Below, one piece after another: positions 8,520-20,813 of a stretch of 64,000 nucleotides of DNA. Each line of letters begins with the position of its first letter. Position 1 is the first letter of the stretch. The translations under genes and the position numbers were made by a program. Source of the stretch: Patiria miniata (taxonomy: Eukaryota > Echinodermata > Asteroidea > Valvatida > Asterinidae); assembly GCF_015706575.1 (NCBI RefSeq), contig NW_024037059.1, positions 10,453,730 to 10,517,729 of the forward strand, in the 5' to 3' direction. The notes under the pieces are model-generated. The model had not been told where the DNA came from and did not search any database. It saw only the letters and a list, made by a program, of their open reading frames with translations.

Positions 8520-11022
8520 TGTTGTATGTCTCAACCCCTGACTTATTTTGAGGTTTAGTATACAAACTGCGATAGGCAGGAGATTAAGCCCGGTTTGTTA
8601 ATAATCATGTATGGGATGCACAGCCGTATGATAATTTGATTGGCCTCCTACTCCACATGTGACTTAATGACGTAGTGTGTTTGTAGGCTGACATGGAATA
8701 TTTGGAGTCTAGGTTCGATTCCAAAGATACAAATGCGCGCCCCTTCGACTGCTGACCGGGTGGTCGGGGGAGAGGATCCGGGAATCAATGTGTTTAATAG
8801 GAAAGGGCGTAATCATACATACATGTCGCCACTACATGTTAAGTTAAATAGAATGGAGTTTGGCCGCCACCATGCATTTCGGGAAAAATGCTTCACAGAA
8901 GCTATCTTTGACAATCTCAAAAGATGCGTCCCGGGGTAGGTCGAGTTTTTGAATTCCTCCTCCCCTGATTGCCAACAGAAAAGTGTCAACTAAATGATGC
9001 AATTCAAGAGAAGCTAAAATATCTTCCATCTTCAGAAGAGGCACAACTGAACAGCGCCATCCAGAGGCACAAAAGCGCCACCTAGACGATGCAAGTGGCA
9101 TTGCAAGGGCTGACGTGACGGGCGACACGACGGTGCGGGCGGCGATGCGACAGGTGACAGCAAGACGCGACAGGTGACGGACGCGACGGAGGGCGACGGC
9201 ACGATGCAACGGACAAGGGCACCCATAACCACTGCAAAAATCAATGGGGAAATTAGGCGACGCGACAGGCGACGGCACGACGCGATGGGCGACGGTACAG
9301 GCGAAGCGACAGCACGACGCGACGCACATTTGTCGTCTTTAGAACACCATATAGGGGTGTGATAACATAGAGCAGACACCTGCCAGTGTACCTGTAATTG
9401 ATATAATTGATGATGGCTGTGATAGGTTACGAGGGCATCGTGGCCGTTGTTGAAGGTTTAACAGACAGTGATAATGGTAACTTTTTTGCAGTAGTGCAAG
9501 AGGCTCGAAGTGCTTGATGAAGCGGTTGCCAACATGAGGATTTCAGTCTGCCACTGCAGTCGATTGAGGAAGGCAAAGAGATCGAAAACGCACTCTGAAC
9601 AGACTTGGACACCTTCAATGAGCAACTGGTGAGTATTAAAATCCATGCGAATTGCAAAAAGGAACTACATCCCTTGCATGTAGTTGCTCAAATCTAAAAG
9701 AGTGTTCACACAGTTGACTGATGTCGATGTAGGGAAAGTGCAATCTCCAAGAATGTGTATGCAATTATGTTGCTGGTAATACTTTCATCCATCTTTCATG
9801 TATTTGCAGGTGTCGTTCTTGGGTACGAATGGAGGAAACAACAGTGACGATTGTATACGGAGAACAGCACCCAACCTCCTGTAGAACCAATTTGCCCAAG
9901 GATTGAATCTGCGAGGTTGAGGAAAGAAGCGAGCATTTGAAGTGCTTCTACTTAATGGCACGTTGGAAAGTAGGGGACAGCTACTATGCCATGGTCCTTA
10001 ACCAAACTCTTTATATTTGCTTCAGTGCACTTGTTTTGTTTTGAGATGATTTGTCCCACTCACACATTTGTCCTTATTTATTAATAAAAAAACATGAATA
10101 GGCGAATAAATTATGTTGCAGAGTACATGCATATGTTGATAAAGTAATTCATTATCAGTTCAGAATGAATAAGTGTTAGAAGGCATAATAGCTGAACCAT
10201 GATACCTTCCCAATACCACACTCCATGGTCAGTCCTTTCACTGTACATCCTGTTGTTCCACAGCACATAACATTACACCATGGACCTTATATTTAGCGGT
10301 TGAATGGCTTATATTGGCCAGTGATTTCTTGGCCCATTTATATCAGGCTTCCAGCGGTAAACATAAATCTGCGTATTGTAGGCAGAACTGTGCATATATC
10401 TCTCCCATCATATTTCAACAGTTCTTCAAACAGTTTGTGTGATTTGCAAGGTCCATTCATATATGGCTGGATGTGAGCCACATGTATCCTTAGAATCAGT
10501 TTTGTGTCCAGCGGGAGAGATTTGTACAGGAGGAAGTCATTCTGGAGCAATTCCTGAATGACTCCTGCTGGTGCTGGTCTACCTGTAGCTCACACATTCC
10601 ATCCATTCAATGCCAGGGAGCACCTTTGAAGTGATATCATTTGGTTGAACCGCATCTGACAAGAGGGACGTCCAATGCATCCCAAACTGCTTCCTTGTTT
10701 GGTTTCAGGAATCAGTTGCTGTAATATCACATTTCTCACATTTACTGTGACTGAAACTAAGTGTAGGTGCACGTAGCTCATCAGATCCAATGTTGATTGG
10801 CAGTAGGTAACAGTTCACTGGGCAGCATGTTGTAGTGACATCCAGCAGCGTTAAAGAAAGTAGAATTGTCCATGACAGGAGAAGAGTTTCTAGATGTAAA
10901 TGGGTTTGCGGCTTGTGAGTTGTCATCCTGTTGTTTAAAAATCACATCATGCAGTCTCAGCTACCAGGTTGGGGCTGGGTCATACATGTAGAGTCTGTGT
11001 GAAAAAACAAAGACATATCTTT
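8520..11022. other. Mostly anonymous sequence with a GC-rich degenerate repeat
   Basis: From about 9100 to 9325 the sequence is a degenerate GC-rich repeat of GGCGACGGCACGACGCGA-like words, and the long frames there are compositional. Around 10338-10580 the minus strand keeps a frame of about 80 codons (KSLPLDTKLILRIHVAHIQP, then a stop) that might be a last exon, but I cannot assign it. At 10705-10926 another minus frame is open without recognisable motifs. Nothing else is supported. Confidence 0.4.
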
Positions 11023-11286
11023 CATAGGCGTAGCAAAGTCATTTATATTGGGGGGTAGACGTGAAAAAGGGCACTCGATATATCTATGCTGAGAGAAAGA
11101 CAGGTTCTTTTTTTACAGATAAAAAGGGAGCGGGGACATAATTTTCGTACTGTTCAAATTGGGCGCACATAGATAACCATGTTCACTATCATGAAATAAT
11201 AGGTGAAGCTCTTCATGGCAGAACATTGTCATAACATGATTATTTATGTTGGTTTTACACTGGTTTTTTTTTACACTTACGTGAAT

Positions 11287-13195
11287 TTATTTGAACAAAG
11301 CAAAGAGGGCCATTCGGGCCATTCGGTTGTGATGTCCTTGTACGAATTCATTGGCCACCTTTTGGAGGCCGATAGCATCCATTTTCTCATTGTACACGTC
11401 TGCGATCATCAAATGGTTTAGACGTGTTTGCTTCATCGTTGATCGCAGGTACGTTTTTATCCGTCTGAGAGTGCTGAAGGACCTTTCACTGGTAGCGTTA
11501 GTCGCAGGTGCTGTCGGTAGCAATTTGATGAGTTTTATTACCTCACTCATCAAGTCCCTTTGGCCAGGGTGAAGTTGCTGGCATTCCTTGACAAGTTCGC
11601 TTATCATTTGGCAGGAGCTGACACTACCCTTTAGGAGCTGAAGATGGGCTTTGAGCATCTCTTCTGTGAAGTCTTCATTGAAAAACTGGACGACAGTGGT
11701 TAACTCGGTCTGGTAATCTGCTCCTGACATTGCCAAAAGCAAGAGCTGCTCACAGTGCGAGTATATCTTGAAATCCGGTTGCTCAAATCTGTCTGTTATC
11801 GATGTGACTGCTAGGTCAAGAGCTTGGTAATAAATCTGCCTGAAGTATGCATGTGGCGTCGATGGATACTCTGGGGCTGCTACACCACCGTAGCACTCTT
11901 CAAGTTTCTTTGGGGTACTACGACGCCGTGGAAGTACAGGCGCCCCAACATCATTTTGTTTGGACTCTCGAAGCACCTTTGCCCAGAACATTTTAAAGGA
12001 GTCATCGGATCGAATGCTTCTGAGAGCATTTACGGTCATTGAAGCGATTCGTTGTGATTCACAGGCTGATAGCTCTCTCTTCTGAAGTGTCGTGCTAAGA
12101 CTGTCTGCATTTGCTAGTACGACAGCTACCAATGACAGCCCGAAGAAGAATTCAAATTTCTGCATCTGGGAGGCGACGCCCTGAACTCTCGCTTTGGTTT
12201 CTGTGTCCTTATACTCCTCAAGGCACCATATCCACAAATCAAGTACTCTGTAGAATACTGTGAATTGCCGAGGAACGCATGGTCCATCTCGTTGGACAGA
12301 GAAGGCGTATTTTGCTTGTGTCCCCGCCCATAGCATTCCGAATCTTTTCAAGCTGGACATCACGCTTTGGCGACAACTTTACAAGTTTTGTGATTTCGTG
12401 AGTGGTTTCCAGGGCCTCCCTCATCGGCTTTGATTGTTTGATCGTGTCAGCGCATGCTAGATTGAGGGCATGTCCGTGGCAGTGCGTAAAGAGAGCTCTG
12501 GATTTGATTGACTTAATTGATGTTGCAACACCACTTCTAGCTCCAGTCATCGTACCCATTATAGCATTGGCCTCTGCACCTAGCCAGTGATAAATTCAAC
12601 CGGGTAAGGACATCCTTGATCATAGTTGTGATGGTCTTGGCGTCTGTTCTGTCAATCTGATACAATCCAATAAAATTCTCGTGGGTAATCAAATCGTCAT
12701 CCACCCAGCGTAGGCAAATTACCAATTGCTCACGACTAGATGAATCTGTTGTCTCATCTGCAATAATCGCATAAAAGTTCGCCTGTTGTACTTTTTGAGC
12801 AACTTCTCTAAGCACTTGCTTCGCTAGTAGATCGATCATTCGTTTTGTATTTGAGGAGATGTGTATTTCTCCTTCTTTCTATCCAGCCAATCTACAATCT
12901 CTACAACATCGCTTGACCTCAATTTGAGGAGCTGAATGAAAATAGACTGTGCATCATTGTCATGTCCACGTAGCGTTAAGTCCTACCGTGCAAGAAATCG
13001 AACGGTTGATAGAATCATCAGGAGAGCGTTCCTTCTTTGCTCCTTTTCATCTAGATGTTGCACCGACAGCTGTTCACCTACATTGCTTGTTGATGTAACT
13101 GTCTCAAACATAGCAACAGCAGTTCTGTGGAACTCCGACTTTTGTTGTTTGAGTAAAGACCCGGGGCACCAGCATTCACAGCTGTCTTGGGCCAA
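11287..13195 (-). pseudogene. hAT transposase, decayed (left copy)
   Basis: Reading on the minus strand, DEKEQRRNALLMILSTVRFL leads to the DUF4371-type block with NFYAIIADETTDSS and EQLVICLRWVDDDL. Then come RCRGQCY, FTHCHGHALNLACAD, LLCPTRWTMRSSAI, and the C-terminal dimerisation block ATNATSERSFSTLRRIKTYL with a stop at 11287. This matches zinc-finger-MYM-1-like hAT transposases. In-frame TAG after the FLAR motif and a small deletion after RGQCY (giving GYDDWS and a stop) are present in both copies. A further deletion of about 10 bp near 12245, after SAIHSIL, is found only here and shifts the frame. The N-terminal zinc finger is not visible. The encoded protein cannot be functional. Confidence 0.9.
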
Positions 13196-13214
13196 GGGGC
13201 ACCGACATTTTTAG

Positions 13215-14620
13215 AAGGGACAAGTGAGGGCACAGAATGTTTTGTGAGGGCACAGAGGGCACTAACATTTTGTTTCAGTTGAGGCACAGGGGCACCAATA
13301 TTTTTCAGTTAGGGAACTGGGGGCACTAACATTAGGGCACAGGGGGCACAAACATAGTTCAGTAGGGGCACAGGGGGCACTTATATTTTTCAATGGGGGC
13401 ACAGGGGGCACTAAAAGTTTTCAGGGGGCACCAACATTTTGCAGTGAGGGTACAGAGAGCACTAGTATTTTTCAATGGGGGCACGGGGGAACTACAAGTT
13501 TCCAGGGGGCACCAACATTTTTCAGTGGGGGCACAGGGGGCACTAATATTTCCAGTGAGGGCACTAATATTTTTCAGTGGGGGCATTGGAGGCACTAACA
13601 TTAGGGCACAGGGGGCACAAACATAGTTCAGTAGGGGCACAGGGGGCACTTATATTTTTCATTGAGGGCACAGGGGGCACTACAAGTTTTCAGGGGGCAC
13701 CAACATTTTTCAGTGAGGGCACGGGGGCACTAATATTTTTCAATGGGGGCACAGGGGGCACTACAAGTTTTCAGGGGGCACCAATATTTTTCAGTGGGGG
13801 CACAGGGGGCACTAATATTTCCAGTGAGGGCACTAATATTTTTCAGTGAAGGCATTGGAGGCACTAACATAAGGGCACATGGGGCACAAACATAGTTCAG
13901 TAGGGCACAGGGGGCATTTATATTTTTCAATTGGGGCACAGGGCACTACAATTTCCAGTGAGGGCACACTCAGGCCACCAGCATGAATGACATTATATTA
14001 TTGAAGCTATAGAGGATAAACAAAATTTGTTTTATTCTTTAAATTACTTGCTTAAAAAATGTCGCGATATTCTGGCACTTGGCGGCTTGCTGTTTCAGCC
14101 CCTCATCCCGCTTTCGCTATAACCTCTCCTTTGGGGGCATTATTACAACCTAGTAATGACGTATTACGTATGCCTCGTGTGCATCCAACGTCATTGTACA
14201 TTTGTTATAAATACATTTGTTATACACCATTCTGCGGTTTGACACATTTCTTGTTCATAGTCTTCAGGGGGCTCCAACATTTTTCAGTGAGGGAACGGGG
14301 GCACTCATATTTTTTAATGGGGGCACATGGGGCACTACAAGTTTTCAGGGGGCACCAACATTTTTCAGTGAGGGCACGGGGGCACTAATATTTTTCAATG
14401 GGGGCACAGGGGGCACTACAAGTTTTCAGGGGGCACCAATATTTTTCAGTGGGGGCACAGGGGGCACTAATATTTCCAGTGAGGGCACTAATATTTTTCA
14501 GTGAAGGCATTGGAGGCACTAACATAAGGGCACATGGGGCACAAACATAGTTCAGTAGGGCACAGGGGGCATTTATATTTTTCAATTGGGGCACAGGGCA
14601 CTACAATTTCCAGTGAGGGC
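13215..14620. repeat. GGGGGCAC minisatellite inside the hAT copy
   Basis: The array is built of 25-50 bp words such as GGGGGCACTAATATTTTTCA and CAGGGGGCACCAACATTTTT. It runs from about 13215 to 13960 and resumes at 14260-14620 after unique sequence. It sits just upstream of the transposase start. The right-arm copy has a shorter array in the opposite orientation (61440-61960), so the array length has changed since the arms formed. The long open frames here follow from the repeat composition and are not genes. Confidence 0.9.
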
Positions 14621-14917
14621 ACACTCAGGCCACCAGCATGAATGACATTATATTATTGAAGCTATAGAGGATAAACAAAATTTGTTTTATTCTTTAAATT
14701 ACTTGCTTAAAAAATGTCGCGATATTCTGGCACTTGGCGGCTTGCTGTTTCAGCCCCTCATCCCGCTTTCGCTATAACCTCTCCTTTGGGGGCATTATTA
14801 CAACCTAGTAATGACGTATTACGTATGCCTCGTGTGCATCCAACGTCATTGTACATTTGTTATAAATACATTTGTTATACACCATTCTGCGGTTTGACAC
14901 ATTTCTTGTTCATAAAA
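13690..14917. repeat. Tandem duplication with 655-bp offset
   Basis: Sequence from about 13690 to 14262 recurs almost unchanged at 14345-14917, including the end of the minisatellite and a 200-bp unique tract (AAAAATGTCGCGATATTCTG onward). The right-arm hAT copy has the unique tract once (61141-61350). The duplication is therefore private to the left arm and younger than the arm duplication, or it was lost on the right. Confidence 0.85.
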
Positions 14918-15654
14918 AGACTTCACTTCTAAGATGCTCTAGTGGCTTATTTTAGAACTATTGACAATGGGCACGAGTGCGTTTGCACGTGTAGGATGTG
15001 ATTTTGATTGCCCCCTAAAAATATTTCCTTGCTCCCCAATTGCCCCCCCCCCCCTCCAAATTTAGAGTCTGGCGCTGCCACTGGCAACACTATGACCCGG
15101 GGTAAACATGATACAGAGCCAGAAGATGTACAGTTATCTTCCATTACTACGTCTTCACCATTCTTATAGCATAGAAGAATGAGAAACAGATTTTTATACT
15201 TTTTCCCATTCACGCATATAAAAAGCCTTTTTAAAGACTTTTTTTTTTAAAGCATAATCTTCATTCATTCATACTTCTAACTTTTATAACTTAATTTAAA
15301 TGTATGATGTTAAAAAAGAATTAAGTTCAATGCAAGTTTAACTGATGAGTCATGAATTTGACGAAAGGGCAATTAGCAGCTTTAAAACTGAAAATTTAAA
15401 TGTGATATAAATTGTGTTCACTTTTGTGATGATAGACATTTGCAGTATCTCATCAGTGAGAAAAATTTGCCACTGAATGATTGTACAGCTTGAAGAGATC
15501 AGAATTACCCTAAACATTTGAGACAGGGCCAAAAGCTGCTGATTGGCCTCTTGAACAGAGCATTATGTGGATAAACGGTGTACTCAAGTACCCCCTCAAC
15601 GGTAACAGAACGAGTGAGAGCTAGGAAGGATGCAAGAATACATCAGAGTTGTAA

Positions 15655-17310
15655 CGTCTCGAGTCCATGACTCGACTCGAATCACAATTTTTGTTGACTG
15701 GACTCGAGTCCCTATGGGTAAATGACTCGACTTAACTCGAGTCACTGTGAGCACATGACTCAACTCGACTCGAGTCCCTCATCAGAAGACTCGACTCGAC
15801 TCGAGCGAAGGCTAATAGGACTTGATTCCTAAAAATAAAAGCAAAACTTTACGAAAAATATTTGCAATGACTTACCGTGCAAAGTGTATGTTCATAAACA
15901 TGGCACCTTGCGAATACAGTACAGTACAGCGGCTGCTTGTCGAAAACACAAACGTGTGTCACAGACCCTCACCTTGTGGTTGTGGCACGCACAAATTATA
16001 TCAAGGAACCTGACTTTAAACACATTTTTCAATTTGTGGTTTCATCATTGGCTTTGGGCCATTTCTTATTAAGCTCTTGGATTCGAACGCCGGTGTGGAC
16101 GGTAATTCTGTCCCCCATTAAAAGTGTCCGGGGGGACAGAATTACCTAGGTAAAAGTGTCCTCCCCGGCCCGTTAATTCTTTCCCCCTTCAGGTAATTCT
16201 GTCCCCTCCAGGTTTTTTTTGTCCCCCTAGTTTTGCAACGCAGAAGGCCATTTCTCCATATTGTTTTGATGAATTCACTCTACAAGGTATACATTTTTTT
16301 ACTCTTTAGTCTGCCCTTCATGAAGATGAAATTTTTTTAACTTTTTGGTCTCTTTCTTAGATGTGAAATGTGAACACAATGTTTCGATCGATTCGGAGTA
16401 CGGTGTAGCCCTATTCTACGGCGGACGCCTCCTTGATATAACGCCTACTTGGATTGGTCTGCGTTCCCATCGTAGCGCGTAACGAAATTTCCTATTGGAT
16501 GAATTTCCTTTGTGTAGTAGGATACATTATGTACACATGCGATAAACGCTGCCACAAATCTTGCAGCATGTACTTGCGGCGATGCGCGCTCACGAACATA
16601 ACACGACTCATCGCATAGGTGATACTTGCACGGGGACACATTTACCAAGGGGACACTTTCAACGTTGGGCAGGGGGACATATTTACCAGGGAGGGGGACA
16701 GATCTACCTAGGTAAATGTGTCCCCCCGGACAGATTTACCGGGTCACGAGCCGGTAAATTTGTCCGGGGGACAGAATTACCTGCCACACCGGCTACATTT
16801 TTGCCCTCCTTTAAAAATTAAATAGATACATGCCCACTTTTAAATAATCAGAAACAGTTTTGTATTTAGAATTAATATATGGCATCATCCACAACCAAAG
16901 TGCAGGTGATTTTTCATTTGCCAACTTCAGTGTAAGAAGTATAATGAATAAATTCGATCATTTTAAGATATTGATGTCTACAAATCCATTTTAATATCCA
17001 TCCGTTTAAAGAAAACATTTTTGTTTGATGTTGGCAGTGATCAGAGAAAAAAAAAACATTCTAGACCCGAAGCCAAACCAGATATATGAGACCGAAGTTT
17101 CACTTCCTGTTAACTGTTAGTGATACATTGTGATTTTCTTTATTATATAGTGTTAAAATATTTGTGACTCGAATTGACCCGAGCTAAATATTTGACTCGA
17201 CTCGATTTGACTACACACTGTGATTCGACTCAACTCGGCTCGGCTCGACTCGACCTTCTTGACCTAATGACTCAAGTTGACTCAAGTCACAAAACTCAGT
17301 GACTCGTCAT
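15655..17310. repeat. Two GACTCGA-rich satellite tracts around AT-rich DNA
   Basis: Tracts at about 15655-15815 and 17160-17310 consist of degenerate GACTCGACTCGAGTC words full of CTCGAG palindromes. They bracket 1.35 kb of AT-rich sequence into which a MITE has inserted. The right arm carries the same pair at about 60240-60415 and 59475-59600. The two tracts may be the ends of one non-autonomous element. No gene is seen. Confidence 0.75.
16094..16788. mobile_element. 695-bp MITE with CCGG target duplication
   Basis: The element starts TGTGGACGGTAATTCTGT and the reverse complement of its end starts TGTGGCAGGTAATTCTGT. Over 23 bp the inverted ends differ at two positions. CCGG stands directly on both sides (16090-16093 and 16789-16792). 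The right arm has a single CCGG at 59970-59973 with flanks joined precisely, so it is the empty site. Subterminal copies of GGTAATTCTGTCCCC in both directions resemble transposase-binding repeats. There is no coding frame of note. The superfamily is not assigned. Confidence 0.9.
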
Positions 17311-17939
17311 ACAACTCTGGAATGCATTGCAGCCATAACAGACTTTCAAACGCGGGTTGTACTTACTAGAGTACAATCATCTTGCTTAAAGATCAACTGC
17401 ATGTGTGGGAACCAGCACACACATGCAGTTTGTTCCACACACGAGGCATTCGCCAGTTGCCACAAAGTAACATGTATGTACAAAATCCAAAGAGCAACCA
17501 ACATAAAACAAATGTCGCATGGTAGCTGACAACTTTATCAGGAGACAGTTCATTAGTATTTGAACTTGTAAAATGTGAAGAACACCCTGGTACGATCAGT
17601 CTACAACATTAAGTAGACCCTTCCTCCATCAACAACTTCAACACGAAGACATTGCTTTAATTTCATTACACTCAACTGCTGCAGCATTGGGAATACAAGT
17701 GAACTCGAATTTTTTTAAAAAGTTTTTAACATGTTCATTTTACTGAGACAGATAGCAGAAGTCTGAATATCATCCATTATCCACGCGGATGTTATCGGTG
17801 TGATGTTTACGCACGCGTGTAGCTTGAATTACGCGCATATAGAAAGTGCATGTTGATTGGTCAGTTTCTCGAGTTTAGTCACAGTCTAGTTGAATAATTA
17901 ATTGCCGAATCTGTTTACGTTTAATAGACCTTGGTCGGC

Positions 17940-18770
17940 TTTTATTCTGATTATAGTGTTAATCATCGTCGGACTTGAACAGCGCAAAGTACGGCATGAG
18001 CTGCCCCCACCTATTGATTTTACGAAGGCCAAATGTCAGGACAAAAAATCTCTGTATATTTCAGCATTGATTTGCTGATGACCCCCCCGCCCCCCTCGCC
18101 CCCGCCAAAAATCCTTGATCTTCACCTGGAAGTGTACGACATTTCCCCCTGTTGACTCTGCTTTATTTTGAAGAGAACGTTTTTAATTAGGCCTGAGGAG
18201 TGAGGACCCATGTTGCTCAGAAACGCCCAGTGAGCCTTATCAATGCCGGGGCTTTGTCATTCTTCAAGCAGGAGATCACATCTGTATCTCTGGTAAATAT
18301 CAATAAAGAGAGAAAATATTGCTGTTAAAAATTTACAACCTATGCAATTGAAATGCTTGAAAGTTGCTTTCATGGAAAAAAAATCGTGAGTTTTGTGACC
18401 CATATAAAAAGCCCCCCCCCCCCCTGAATATTTGGAATCTGAAGAAAGAACAGTCATTATGAGTTACCATGATTAGCTGGAAGAACATAAAGTCCCTTTT
18501 TCCGCGATGTTGTTCGTATTTTTTACCAAAACCTTTCTTTTTCGCGAGTGGCTGTAACGTCCCTTGGAAAGCGAATAGCGGTAGTTATTGTCTAATGTAG
18601 CCATGATATACGTTTTGAACAGCGCCCCCATGGGAAGATAGTGTCCATCCCCCCCCCCCCCTATTTGTTTTCACGGAGGGCAGATGTCCGATGAAAAAAC
18701 TTGTCAAACCTCCATTTTAACATCAAGCCCCCAACGCCCCTAAAGGATGAAGCCTGGCTACGCCGCTGTC
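17940..18770. repeat. Dispersed element, partner at 58670-59460
   Basis: It starts near AGTGTTAATCATCGTCGGAC, carries C-rich runs near 18085, 18410 and 18650, and ends at GGCTACGCCGCTG, whose reverse complement CAGCGGCGTAGCC looks like an hAT-type terminus. The second copy at 58670-59460 is in the same orientation, against the inverted trend of the surrounding arms. It is probably a non-autonomous hAT-like element with internal duplications (the word TTGAACAGCGC occurs twice). Confidence 0.65.
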
Positions 18771-20813
18771 TATCAGTTGAAGATGAGACAGACTATGTTC
18801 CCTTCAGAATTTTTTTTCTCTCAATTTTGTTTAATGATATTTATTTATAATATTGCATAGGAATATAAATTACGTCTGCTCTGAATATTGTGTTACTGGC
18901 TGAATGTTTGTTACTTAAAGAGACATGAAATGTAAGCAAGAGAAAAAAATAACGATCATTCATTAGACGTATAAGTAAGTATATAACAAAATATTCGTAC
19001 TTATAGAAGGGCTAGGATAATAGCCAAATCAAATAAAACCAATCAACTCCCAAACTACTGGGGGTTTTTTTCAGTGCGATTTGATCAATACTTATAGTAC
19101 AGATTGTATTTCAAGTTAAATTGAAAGGTAAAGCAGTTTGACAACAGTATAGCAGACCAAAATAAATATCTCAGTGCTTAACACAACCGATTAACTAAGC
19201 AGAAAAACCAAATTATATAGACACTAAATACAACTAACCGACAAGTTATAGCTGACTGAACGTGATTGACAAATACCATTTATACACATTCATTAATCGG
19301 TAAAATGTAAAGAATAACCACGCTATCACCTCCAGAAATACTCACTTGAAGTGTTAGTTAAACAATGGAAAGTCAGTGTATACTAAAACAGATCATTATT
19401 CTATTACATGATTACAAAAATAGAGGTAACACCTAATTCGAGAGATTGATTTGGATGTAAATGAAAAAAAGCCGATTATAATCAACCAATTAGTGAAACA
19501 ATTAGTGAAACAACAACTTTAAACCGACCGATTGCAACACCAAATCAACACCAAAATTATGCGTAGTGTATCTTATTAAAAGACTTACCTTAAGTTTACC
19601 AATACATGTACATGTGCATACAAACCAGTAAGGATTGGAATACAATTAACATTAGCACCATACATATAATTTAAAATTGTATGTCAATAAAGGTTAAAAA
19701 TCTTATCTGACTACATGCAAAATAAAAAATACAAAAAGGGGTGGAAGTAAGTCAAACCACTGTTTATCTGGATACACCCTTGGCATTTCAAAATGAGCTA
19801 AAACTGAACTTACTTTACAACAAACGATCAAGAAACCATAAAAAAATTGCAGTTAAACATAATCTCAAGACAAACTCGACCGAATGAAAACTTAACACTC
19901 ACTGATTTACACCAATTTCAATCAATCTGTTTCCGCTTACTGCAAGGCTACTCAATCGCATACAAATCAACGTATTTCCATATGCCTTTTAAGGGGAAAT
20001 TAATTTCAGACTAAACTTTTGCAAATTAATATCCAAACTGTTTCAATTTCAATTTCTTTTCCCATCTTTGGGAATTTAATTGTGAATAATATGCATTTCT
20101 GGCCAATTAAAACATTACGTGACATCATTTGGAAGGAAGGCTTAGCATAATACACTTGGTGCAATTTTAACAAGGTTCTGAATTCATTGAGAGAATGAAA
20201 CATTCACAGGCGAATTCGGCCAGTTCAGGATTGACATTTTCCCTCGTTTTTTTTTTATATTTTGTTGCTTTTTTGTAAACCACGGCTGTGATGGATTTGC
20301 ATATTCTTTTTTTTTGGGGGGGGGGGATTCCGAGGACCATTAATCGTACATCATTGTTTGATGCGTTAAGTGTCTTCTACTTGTGAGGCCCGGAGGGTGT
20401 TTGAGTTTCTGTTAGTGTTTCGATTGGTGTTTAGACTCGAGACTCCGGCATTCTGTCCCAGCTGCTTCGTCCCAGCTTGGGCCGTGTTACGCGCTGCTAC
20501 CAAGCCCCACTGTGGATGCCTGGTCCGCTTACAAAGCATCGTGGCAACCTGTTGACAGGCAAGAAATAAGCAAATCAGACCTGTTTAAGTTGTCTCCAGG
20601 CATAGCTAAAGTGCCGTCTAAGAGGAAGGTATGACCAAACCAGTCTCGAGACAAGAAATAAATGCGCTGAACACGCTGCAAAGGAAGATGTATAGAGACC
20701 TGCGCTATCTATATTGTAGGCGTACCACTTGCTCAATGGTAAGTACATGTATATGCGAAGCCGCGTCGTTGGGATGTTGGTTTTTGTGTGTGTGTTTGTG
20801 TAATATACCATAC
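18771..20813. other. AT-rich non-coding sequence of the left arm
   Basis: There is no convincing reading frame. Position 19425 onward is matched inverted in the right arm up to 49120. The segment 20370-20560 is GC-richer and conserved in the right arm (47917-48110), and may be 3' untranslated or flanking sequence of the nicotinamidase gene. Confidence 0.5.

Larger units (their letters stand above)
11023..15083 (-). mobile_element. hAT transposon (ZMYM1-like), left-arm copy
   Basis: The proposed termini are CATAGGCGTAGCAAAGTC at 11023 and, on the minus strand, CAGTGGCAGCGCCAGACTC ending at 15083. This is the imperfect CAGTGGCG-type inverted end common in hAT elements. Inside are a degenerate minus-strand transposase (11287-13195), a minisatellite, and a duplicated 655-bp unit near the 5' end. 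The two flanks show no clear matching 8-bp duplication. The copy is non-autonomous. The same element recurs inverted at 60980-64000 and shares its defects. Confidence 0.85.

Noticed and set aside
8680-8725. tRNA gene suggested by GGTTCGATTCC
   Set aside because: The A-box-like word is too close and no cloverleaf can be drawn.
8844-9379. Long open frames on both strands
   Set aside because: Caused by a GC-rich degenerate repeat; content is Arg/Ser/Ala low complexity.
9480-9900. Small exons with TTGCAG acceptors and a GTGAGT donor
   Set aside because: Splice-like words are present but the frames are short and carry stops; no family recognised.
13393-14504. Several open frames of 70-110 codons in the GGGGGCAC region
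   Set aside because: They follow the minisatellite repeat and recur identically at a 655-bp offset; no codon bias or splice sites.
13215-14620. Possible CRISPR-like regular array
   Set aside because: The words are adjacent and variable with no unique spacers; this is a eukaryotic minisatellite.
20600-20695. Terminal nicotinamidase exon
   Set aside because: Open and preceded by TTTGCAG, but the two arms differ at about five of 23 residues where exon 7 is almost unchanged, so coding constraint is doubtful; kept only as a candidate in the gene entry.
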